Below, one piece after another: positions 20,356-29,208 of a stretch of 64,000 bases of DNA (position 1 is the stretch's first letter; every line of letters begins with the position of its first letter). A program made the position numbers and the translations under genes. The notes below the pieces were generated by a model. The model was given only the letters and a program-made list of their open reading frames with translations, made no database searches and had not been told where the DNA came from. The DNA comes from Pelodera strongyloides. Taxonomy: Eukaryota > Nematoda > Chromadorea > Rhabditida > Rhabditidae. The stretch covers positions 124,001-188,000 of the forward strand of contig JAANDG010000140.1 in the NCBI GenBank assembly GCA_036852015.1, given 5' to 3'.

Positions 20356-22509
20356 GAAGTCCCCCTCCCCTCAGCCGCTCCTAGCTTTAGGGAGCCAGGT
20401 GGTGAAGGGCGACACCTGGTTTACGTGGAGGGAACGAAAGTGAGAACTGACTTCCACGGTGGTACGAAAGTCGCCTAGGAAGCTAAGTATGTGCCTCATT
20501 TACCACCGTACTACCTCTTAGCTTCCACCGGTCGATGTGAGAAACGTCTCAACTCTTTCATAGTACCGACTTGTGGAATAAAGATATATTATAGAAAACC
20601 GTAAATGTGAGTAGCCCTCAGAAATGTTCTGAAGTCGAAAAAAACAGAATTTGTTTTTTTTTCCAAAAATTTTTTTCATACATAAAATAACCCCAATGAA
20701 AATGACAGTCGAAAATGCAATGTGTGGAAAAACTACACCATGACTCTGAAGTTCTGAAGTACAGCTGTTAGAGTTTCAGAATCCTAGAAGATTGGAAATT
20801 ACAGGGTGGTCCAATAGTTTTAAACCCTGGAAGAATTTTTTTCAATATTGAATAATTTCATGAGTTTTCATTGAAATGATGTGATATTTACCATCAAGGT
20901 TCGTTATACTGTTATCTAAGGCGTTGCGAAGTACCATGTTGATATCTTTTCTGCTCGCTGAATAATGATGTCGGAAAGCGAACATGTAAGCTTGATAAAA
21001 TTCGTCGTGAGGAACGTTCAGACGAGCTTTATTCACGAACCAGCATGTCTACAGCCACCAAAATCGGCGTATGCTTTGCAAAGCGGTCCAGGATGCCGAC
21101 GGAGACGAAAGACTCGTACGTCCGGACGCAATCGTCAGCTGGACAGCGGTGACGTCGACGGAAACGACCTCACGGGTATTTGTGACTAACTGCGTCGAAA
21201 TGCACAGTCAAAATTATCTACAAAACGCGTTGATGATCTCTTTACTTCCACGGAGCAGTAATTATTGCAATGGAATACAGTTGACCCTCAAACAAGACGC
21301 ATCATCATCTCATGAGTCGACGATCGTGTAGGGCCGTTCTCGTGCCCGTGTTTTCTGGATTTGCAGCCATGCGGAATATCAGCAGTATTCGTCCGAACTG
21401 AATTATTCCGGCTTTCGCACGATCACACTTGGGGGGGGGGGGGGGATTCCTGCACCTTGTCTCACACAAATTTGACCTCACTCCGTACTGTCCTTCCGAA
21501 GTTATGGGCTGAAGTGTCGCCAAATACCTGCGTTCCACGGAGGGCTCGTTTAAGAAGCATCTGGAGGACTGTGTAAAGGAATAGGAGGGATATTTTGGAA
21601 ACTCTATTTGTTTTATGCTGCAAAACATTATAACGCGTTGATTAAAACGAATCGCGTGTTCATTGCATCAATATTATTGTTTTGGCGGTTGAAATGTACG
21701 TATACATATTTTACCAGACGGCTATCGCCGCCTGAGGCTACTTCAAAGGTTACAATGCAGGGGCACTGAAAACACAGTACTATATATAAACTGGGACAGT
21801 GCCAAAGATACAATAAACTCCGTTCTCGACCGCTTGCGAAATGAACGAAATAAATGTTTGGGATATTGAGTTGATCTTATAACACAATGCTTCGTCGCCG
21901 TAATACCTCTTATTTTATTGTTATTTTCGGAATACTGATTTCTGGATGTTATCTAATAAACCCATTTGTGTATGTTTAAACGAGTTAATTTACAAGCAAT
22001 GCTGTTACAACTGCAACTGTTCTAAGATTCGTTATTGAGATGTTTTGCTGAAAAAAAAAGAATATTTGAGTGTTTACTTCAAACGCAGGCGGATTGTTCC
22101 AAATTCGTAAGCGCGCCCATACGTTGTTCATTCGTTGTTCACAACACCGTCGTCGCACCTGGACATATTTTCAGGACGGTCGCTAAACTAATTATGGAGT
22201 ATTATGCATTATGAAATTGACGATAACCACTAGTTAGTCTGTCACCCGCGTGTTGTTCACCTTTTCTCCGAAAATATGTGAGGTTCATTTCCCAACAAGC
22301 AAGGGGACCAGTGAGGAATATGCCTGGTCTGTCCTGGTTCACGTAAGGTGTTTGGCCATATTTGGAAAACCTTTAGTTTGACAAAGTTGTTCTGCATAAG
22401 AGTTAGCGTCCCTTATTGCTAGAGCGGTAGAACAGACGGTTTGTGAAAAAACAATTATGACTGACGAATGTCATCCTTTTATGTCGAGTGTGTTCGATTT
22501 ATATTCAAA
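20356..22509. other. Unassigned DNA, duplicated intergenic pieces and transposon traces
   Basis: No gene recognised. A TIR-like gggtggtccaatagtttt lies at 20803-20820 but I could not find its partner. There is a G run at 21430-21446 and a Helitron-type 3' end on the minus strand at about 21712. From 21840 on the DNA matches the intergenic region at 2.9-3.8 kb. Confidence 0.45.
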
Positions 22510-22760
22510 TTTTACCATTTCCATATAACATATGAATGCACATATCCATTTTAGACTTCGAACTGCTATATCGCCACACACACGGCCCAATGTCTTTTTA
22601 CAACTTTCTTTTTCCCAGCAGTAAGATATGTGCCAGTGGCTTTTATGGAGTATTGGAACAGTAATATTCGAGAAAAAAACTATTGGTTTCTCTTCAGTTT
22701 CTGAAGGTCAGGGTCCATAATTCTTCTTTTATTATGGGAACTAAAATGGATGACCACGCG

Positions 22761-22768
22761 TATATAAG
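22761..22768 (+). promoter_or_regulatory. TATA-box candidate upstream of the truncated CTLD gene
   Basis: TATATAAG in acgcgtatataagagatag, the same block as in front of the other CTLD genes, 734 bp before the ATG at 23502. Confidence 0.45.
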
Positions 22769-23221
22769 AGATAGTTTATGGTGGATTTCCAGAATGGAAC
22801 GTTATACAATGTTGTTCTCAGTCAGTTCAATGACCATGTCACAATGAGTCCCGTTGCAAACCTCACATTTGTAAGCAAAACTTGCGTACCGTAGCCACCC
22901 GGCAAAGATCATTGTGGGGGCTGGAGCATCAGACGTCAGATGATTTCTGATGCTCTGACCTTAGAAATCTACTGTACACAGTTCGCTCTATGAGCATTTC
23001 TTTTATTTTAGCTGTCAAACTCGATGTGTTCCTTCTCAATTTTTTCCTTCGTGGACGCCACGATCTTAATTTCTTTCTTGCCTCTATTCTGACAAATCGC
23101 ACATTATGACTTAGTTAGGCATAATTATTAGATATATTTGGTCTTCAATCATAAAAATTGTTAGTTATTATCGTGAAAAAATAAAATGGAATGATTTCTA
23201 GTTGTGGACAAGTCATTTTGC

Positions 23222-23421
23222 AAGCCGGCAAAAAATTTGAATGCCCACTACGGAAATCAACTATTTACTACGATCCAAAATTTTTATAGACCATAGTTTT
23301 ATATTGATTTACTCCTTCCAAATAAAAGCTTTTGCTTCATGCATGTCTTTCGGAATTTAATACCATCATATTTCGATAAAATGAAACCATTCGAGCACTT
23401 CATTCTCGTGAGCCTCCTCCT
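23222..23421. repeat. Half copy of the AGGAGGAGGCTC palindromic element
   Basis: Right arm of the element seen complete at 63011-63423, ending in gagcctcctcc and TTAA (23422-23425). It lies about 80 bp before exon 1 of the truncated CTLD gene. Confidence 0.7.
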
Positions 23422-23660
23422 TTAACTCGAAGAATTATTTTCTGTTGTTAGGCAACTGTTTTTCAAAATAGCTGCAGTTCTTCCCCAATACTGTTCTTTA
23501 GATGAAGAATCTCTGCTTGGGATTCATCTTCTTCAAACTTCTCTTTATAATCGAAGCACAAGAAGGTTGTATGTCAGGTTTCACCAATGTTAATGGCACA
23601 TGTTATAAGGTAGGTTGCAATAATTTCAGATGTTGGGCAATGTATTCAAAAATGTTAGCT

Positions 23661-24211
23661 CTCATAGGTGACTCTAGGCCCGCAGGCATGCATTTAAGCA
23701 AATATGCCCTAGGGCGTGCCCTTCAATTGTAGAAGGCCGGGATAAGGCCACAAACGGGGAAAATGTCGGTCCGAACCTGGGGCGTGCCCTTTACATGGCA
23801 CTTTGCCGTAGCCTTGCATTTTGTAAAGCGCGCGAAAGTTGGGATTTAAATTTTTGTGAAGCAGCATCCGTAATATTTCGCAACCAGCAGAGACGACCAT
23901 ACGCGGTATGGCCGAGTGGTCTAGGGCGCTAGTTTGGAGTACGTGTTTAGCTAATGTCGCAAGTTCGATTCCTGTCCGGTGCATTTGTCTTGCGAAGTTC
24001 TAGGTACTTATGTATGTTGTGTTTCCGTGTGTAAGTTCGTGGTTGGTTAGCTAAAACGGTGTATTTTCTTTTTCTGCCCGTTTCAAAACGGCCCGTTTGT
24101 GGCCCTCTCACAAAAGCCTCAGGGCGTACCCAGGGCACCCACTAAGGCCGGTAACGGGCCAGCCCCGTTCCACAGAAAAGGGCACGCCTTCGGGCCTAGA
24201 GTCACCTGAGA
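23661..24211. mobile_element. TIR element carrying a tRNA-like internal promoter
   Basis: Inverted ends ggtgactctaggcccg ... cgggcctagagtcacc. It is absent from the same intron of the gene at 39.0 kb (site near 39162), so it inserted after the duplication. It carries further GGGCGTGCCC-type repeats and the tRNA-like A and B boxes at 23909 and 23963. Confidence 0.65.
23902..23978 (+). ncRNA. tRNA-like (Leu/Ser type) pseudogene or SINE head
   Basis: A box tggccgagtgg (23909-23919) and B box gttcgattcct (23963-23973) at normal spacing. Acceptor and T-stem pairs are poorly kept, so a working tRNA is unlikely; a tRNA-derived short element is the better reading. Confidence 0.45.
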
Positions 24212-24239
24212 TGTTTTACCATCCGGTCGGTGAAACCAT

Positions 24240-24630
24240 CCGAGGCACTCTTGTCTCCAAGCGCGCAGCGCCCCCCCCCCCCCACAGCCAGGGGCGCTGG
24301 CTCCTTCTTTTTGCCCCCTGCGCGGCTGTCCAGTGCCCCCCTGCGCGGTCAGCCCTGAGACCACTCGGCTATAAAGCGCATGTCCAATAATCGAAAGGAA
24401 ACATTTGGTGGAGAGCGGATATAGTCGAAATTGCGCGGCTGGGTGCGCGGTTGGCTGGGGCCCACCTACGCGGCTTGCTGAGGGTGCGCTGCGCGGTTGA
24501 GGACCAGAGCCCCCGAGGCACCGCGCATCTACGCGGCTGGCCGGGGCCCCTCTGCGCGGTATGCGGCTGACTACGCGTGCACTACAATTTGCGTGGCTGT
24601 GTACGCGGTGCGCTGCTCACCCAGGAACGT
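24240..24630. repeat. GC-rich module in intron 1
   Basis: Very GC-rich, with repeated gcgcggctg / tacgcgg units, from ctccaagcgcgcagcgc to ggaacgtagca. The orthologous copy is at 39190-39590. Its edges resemble those of the composite at 10781-12961. Confidence 0.6.
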
Positions 24631-25097
24631 AGCAATTGAACCCCGGTCGTGTGTGTGGGGAGTATAGCTACGCTAGCCACTACACTGCATCACCGACTGA
24701 CCAACCAATATTTTACAGATTATCCGCGTAATTGGCGGTTCTGCGGCTGCTAAAAGGTTATGTCAACAACTGGGGAAAGATGTCGATCTGGCTACAATTA
24801 GATGTGACCAGGAAAATCAGGCAATTGTGGGTGAGGGCAGTTCATGTTCAATCTTATTTGTTAAAGGAACGCAGTCATGATAAATTCTTCATTTTTATTT
24901 AGTTTTCATCAAGTACAGAAAGTTTTTAAAAAAGTATGGTGCCACTATGAAGTTATATGTTATAGAAAAACGAACTCAGGGAGAGTGACATAATATCACA
25001 ATTGTGTAACACTACAGGCTATCTGCAGGCTATATGTAGGCTATTCATAATATTACAATGAGCCTCTGCCCGCCCGGGCAAGTGGGTATCTACTGTA

Positions 25098-25484
25098 CAT
25101 GGGAAACTAAAAACCCCGATTTCGCCCCGATCAAGTCCCTCAAATAATCGGGGTGTGATCGGGGCGAAATCGGGGTTTTTTGGAAGAATCGGAGCGAAAA
25201 TCGGGGCTTTTTTTTTTTCGAAAATAATCGATTGTGTATCCCTATTTACGCTTTTCTGTGATAGCATGATGAAACAATCCAAAAATCACATACAACAACC
25301 CTATGAAACATGTTGGTTTTCGGCGGAAAAGATGGTTAATGAAAAACCCCGATTTCGCCCCGATCAAGGCCCGATTATTTGAGGGACTTGATCGGGGCGA
25401 AATCGGGGTTTTTTGAAAGAATCGGGGCAAAATCGGGGTTTTTCGACAAATGATCGGGGCGAAATCGGGGTTTTCACTTTCCTG
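25098..25484. mobile_element. TIR element with cccgatttcgccccgatc iterations
   Basis: Inverted ends (CATGGGAAACTAAAAACCCC / CAGGAAAGTGAAAACCCC) and TGTA duplicated on both sides (25094-25097, 25485-25488). The duplicate locus has a single TGTA at 40040-40043 and no insertion: a clean empty site. Interior arms repeat aaatcggggttttt-type blocks. Confidence 0.8.
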
Positions 25485-25564
25485 TGTATTTCAGTACCTA
25501 AAATTCTCAGTGAATTCGCTCCCCCGACTATGTTATTCAGTACGGATTTCGCGGACACGCTAAG

Positions 25565-26547
25565 GGAAAGAACTGCAGCTATTTTGAAGAACAGTTGCCT
25601 AACAACAGAAAATAATTCTTCGAGTTAAAGGAGGAGGCTCACGAGAATGAAGTGCTCGAATGGTTTCATTTTATCGAAATATGATGGTATTAAATTCCGA
25701 AAGACATGCTTTACAAAGCAAAAGCTTTTATTTGGAAGGAGTAAATCAATATAAAACTATGGTCTATAAAAATTTTGGATCGTAGTAAATAGTTGATTTC
25801 CATAGTGGGCATTCAAATTTTTTGCCGGCTTGCAAAATGACTTGTCCACAACTAGAAATCCTTCCATTTTATTTTTTCACGATAATAACTAACATTGTAA
25901 TTTTTATGATTGAAGACCAAATATATCTAATAATTATGCCTAACTAAGTCATAATGTATGATTTGTCAGAATAGAGGCAAGAAAGAAAATTAAGATCGTC
26001 GCGTCCACGAAGGAAAAAATTGAGAAGGAACACATCGAGTTTGACAGCTAAAATAAAAGAAATGCTCATAGAGCGAACTGTGTACAGTAGATTTCTAAGG
26101 TCAGAGCATCAGAAATCATCTGACGTCTGATGCTCCAGCCCCCACAATGATTTTTGCCGGGTGGCTACGGTACGCAAGTTTTGCTTACAAATGTGAGGTT
26201 TGCAACGGGACTCATTGTGACATGGTCATTGAACTGACTGAGAACAACATTGTATAACGTTCCATTCTGGAAATCCACCATAAACTATCTCTTATATACG
26301 CGTGGTCATCCATTTTAGTTCCCATAATAAAAGAAGAATTATGGACCCTGACCTTCAGAAACTGAAGAGGAACCAATAGTTTTTTTCTCGAATATTACTG
26401 TTCCAATACTCCATAAAAGCCACTGGCACATCTTACTGCTGGGAAAAAGAAAGTTGTAAAAAGACATTGGGCCGTGTGTGTGGCGATATAGCAGTTCGAA
26501 GTCTAAAATGGATATCTGCATTCATATGTTATATGGAAATGGTAAAA
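25565..26547. repeat. Right arm of the ~1 kb inverted duplication
   Basis: Reverse copy of 22510-23470, starting at the ctgcagctattttgaagaac block that lies just before CTLD first exons. On this arm exon 1 itself is missing. It includes a half AGGAGGAGGCTC element (25629-25860). Confidence 0.75.
26291..26298 (-). promoter_or_regulatory. Orphan CTLD-type TATA box
   Basis: TATATAAG on the minus strand in the usual CTLD block, but no CTLD exon 1 follows on this strand because the arm ends at 25565. Confidence 0.4.
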
Positions 26548-26883
26548 TCTTATTATATAAAGGAGAAGAGTTTACTTTTTTGTTTGAAGCCGCGTGTGAA
26601 CGCAACGAAAAAAAAATAGAATATCTACGCTCGCTTTTGGGTATAAAAGGAGAGTCGGATATCAGCGTTGAGCAAAGCAAATGGGTCCGCCATTACTCTT
26701 CCTACGTTTCAGTCATTTGGTGTAAGTAGGCCAACTTTTAGTAGCTCTTCAAAATAAGCACAATCGAGTGTTCTTCTTATCATATAAACTTTGAAAATTA
26801 CGCTTTAGACGTTTCATATAAGTATCCCAATTATTCGTAGGGTATCGCCTGTGTAGTCGCCTCAGGCGACCGTAGCCGTCTGG
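26548..26883 (+). mobile_element. Short non-autonomous Helitron
   Basis: A|TCTTATTATATAAAGG at the start; GTCGCCTCAGGCGAC hairpin, then CGTAGCCGTCTGG|T at the end. The other arm of the inverted duplication has the empty site ggtaaaa|tttgaat at 22509/22510, with no target duplication. Confidence 0.8.
26642..26649 (+). promoter_or_regulatory. TATA-box candidate directed at 27736
   Basis: TATAAAAG in ttttgggtataaaaggagag, 350 bp from and opposed to the TATA block at 26291. It is inside the Helitron. A donor-like gtaagtagg follows at about 26724, allowing a 5' non-coding exon. Confidence 0.4.
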
Positions 26884-27735
26884 TTTGAATATAAATCGAC
26901 CACACCCGACATAAAACTAAGACATTCGTCAGCCATAAGTTTTGTTTCACAAACCCTCTGTTCTACAGCTCTAACAATAAGTGACGCTAACTCTTTTATG
27001 CAGAACAACTATGTTCAACTAAAGGTTTTCCAGATATGACCAAACACCTTACGTGAACCAGGACAGACCAAGAGCATATACATACCTCACTTACTTGCTT
27101 GTCGGGAAATGAAACTCACATATAGTTTCGGAGGAAAGGTGAGCAACAAGTAGCGGGTGACAGTCTAATTAATGGTTAGCATCAATTTCATAATGCACAA
27201 TATACCAGCATATTTATTTTAGGAAATGATCCTGAAAATAGGTTCCAGGCGCGATGGCTAACAAACTGAACAACGTCTGGGCGCGCTTACGACATTGGAA
27301 CATACAACTGCTTTTGAAAGCGAACCCTCAAATATTTATTTTTTTCGGCAAATCATTGCAATAACGATTCTTCGAACAGTTGTAGCACTTCGCTTGTGAA
27401 CTTACTCTGTTTAATTATAAACAAAAAAATGGGTTGTTTAGCTAACATCCAAAAAAATTAGTATTCCGAGAATAACAATAAAACAAAAGGTATTACGGCG
27501 ACAAAGCATTATATAATAAGGTCAACTCAATATCGCCGAGTTTAAAGCATTACCTGGTCCGCATTAGTTTACAGTAACGCGTTTTCCATCCTCATAAAGG
27601 TTAAAGCTAGGACAATTCTTCAGAGCCCCCAAGGGGTCACTGCAGTCAGATCTGGCCCATAGAAGTAGTTAGGTAGGCCATCTTTGATTACAGAATGAAT
27701 GGCCAACCCTAATTCAAGACAACTATCTCATAATC
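26884..27735. other. Duplicated intergenic DNA
   Basis: Reverse copy of 2890-3800 with small changes. No gene seen. Confidence 0.6.
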
Positions 27736-28208
27736 ATGCGAAACACATTCTTTTTTAAGATAATGCTAAAGGACGCCTTACTAATCTTTGCATTCCTCTA
27801 CTGCTGCAACGCTGGCAACACAACTAAAGACGTATTGGTCGCACTACCGAACTCATGCTCACCTCCATTCACCAACGTTCTTGGGTCTTGCTATGCGGTA
27901 AGTCATAATAATACTAATAATCCATTACGCTTCAGGGTCGTGCATCATTAATCAAGGCTGATACAAAACATTTTGTGACATGTTCCGTATTTTCAAAGTT
28001 TGCGAAAAAGGATCCGCTCGAGAAAGACAGGATAAGGTGCATGGTCAGGGCCGACGATATGCGGTCTTTTGTAAGTCGACATTTTATCCTTTGGACATGA
28101 CACCTACAATTTAAAAAAATTTCTACGCTTCAGGTGCGTGCACATTTATTCAAGGGAGTTCAAATACAAGGTTTGCGAATAGAAAAGCGCTCAGAATGTG
28201 TGTTATGA
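27736..28208 (+). pseudogene. Divergent CTLD gene copy lacking the CTLD helix exon
   Basis: Second copy of the gene at 2135-2889. Exon 1 (27736-27897) has the signal peptide MRNTFFFKIMLKDALL and CSPPFTNVLGSCYA. After a 38-nt intron, exon 2 (27936-28070) fuses a repeat-derived start (GRASLIKADTK) to the third-exon sequence FAKKDPLEKDRIRCMV; the CTLD helix exon present in the other copy is gone. A last short exon (28134-28208) ends in SECVL. The whole stays in frame (about 123 residues), so it could be expressed, but it lacks a CTLD core; I treat it as a decaying copy. Confidence 0.5.
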
Positions 28209-28812
28209 CGAAGTAACAGATCAAAATACAACTAAATGTATGTGCGATAATAGATTGAAATGAAAGTAAGTATGAACGACAAATCACTGAAATTTCCGAC
28301 AGATATGAAAAAAACAATGAAACAATTTCAACAGGTATGTTTGAAAATGAAGTACGAGAAATAAATTGAACTGATGAAAAATCAAAAAATATAAGACGGT
28401 TGTTAGTTGGGAATACAAATGGAAAATAGAAAAAAAATTGCCAAAAAGGGTAAATAAATAAAAATGATTAGAGGTGTTAATTAGAAGTAAACACAGTAAA
28501 AAAGGAACTTACTTTTTCGCCACGCGGGTCTTGAATAGAATAGGGCAACCGTATTAGACGGTGCACCAATTGTGGTGAATATAGAATGTGTTTGTAATGC
28601 AGAATGCTCGTGGATTCTATATCCACACAAAGGTTGCCACGCAAGAACGGTCAGAACAATAACAGTTTATTGAGAGTAAACGGAGAGTGTTGGATTACGG
28701 TAGTTCGGTGTAACGGAGCAAGGCGGTAGAGTTGTGAACAGGGAGAGAGGACGCGAACCAGCCGGAGAATCGAAGAGCCCATCCGATACGCGTTTATATA
28801 GCCAGGGGGACA
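28209..28812. other. AT-rich DNA and possible retroelement end
   Basis: No gene. The stretch around 28500-28800 (ccacgcgggtcttgaatag ... cagtttattgagag) looks like the end of an LTR or LINE element but has no partner in the window. Confidence 0.35.
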
Positions 28813-29040
28813 TCTTATTATATAAAAGCGTAATTTGCATACCGATGTGCCTTACGGAAATGCAAATTTCGTGTTCGGGTATAAAAAGAGTTTCGCAGCT
28901 CAATTTCGAAGTATGCATATACAATTGTTTCCTATTATGTGAATTTCTTATGATACGTTTGAAGCTTTTTGTATAAGTATGCCGATGTTAAACCAATCAT
29001 AGTTCCATGTAATTCGCCTCAGGCTGCGTGATCCGACTGG
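28813..29040 (+). mobile_element. Short non-autonomous Helitron downstream of the minus-strand CTLD gene
   Basis: A|TCTTATTATATAAAAG at the start and a hairpin then CCGACTGG at the end. Orthologous to 7604-7864. The T after CTGG has changed to C here. Confidence 0.6.
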
Positions 29041-29208
29041 CAACCCTATGTTGTGAAGCATGAAACGTACAATTGAGCCAGTAATTTCCGTAGTAAAGCG
29101 TGAAAGAATGCTGACAGTGAGAAATTGGCATCAATTTGCATAAAAAATATCCGATTAACTTGGCATTTGCTAGCTATGACTGAAATTGTTTACTGAGCTT
29201 TCTTTCGT

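Larger units (their letters stand above)
22510..23470. repeat. Left arm of a ~1 kb inverted duplication
   Basis: Matches 25565-26547 in reverse. Both arms carry the CTLD upstream region with the TATA block and half of an AGGAGGAGGCTC element. The arms enclose the truncated CTLD gene at 23502-24830. Confidence 0.75.
23502..24830 (+). pseudogene. Truncated C-type lectin-like gene, exons 1-2 only
   Basis: Exon 1 (23502-23609) encodes the usual signal peptide and GCMSGFTNVNGTCYK; exon 2 (24719-24830) encodes the helix with LCQQLG and LATIRCDQEN. Both exons and the intron ends match the intact gene at 39007-42754 almost base for base. Exons 3-6 are missing: shortly after exon 2 the DNA turns into an inverted copy of the upstream region. 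A TIR element (23661-24211) was inserted into intron 1 after duplication. No stop interrupts the two exons, but the product would lack most of the CTLD. Confidence 0.75.

Noticed and set aside
20800..21620. Tc1/mariner-like transposon at gggtggtccaatagttttaa
   Set aside because: I could not find the matching inverted end or a DDE/D frame; only a possible single terminus remains.
23902..23978. A functional tRNA-Leu or tRNA-Ser gene
   Set aside because: The A and B boxes are good, but the acceptor and T stems do not pair well and it lies inside a TIR element; kept only as a tRNA-like pseudogene.
25098..25484. Repeat/spacer array of cccgatttcgccccgatc as a CRISPR-like locus
   Set aside because: The repeats lie in both orientations inside a TIR element with a TGTA duplication and a proven empty site.
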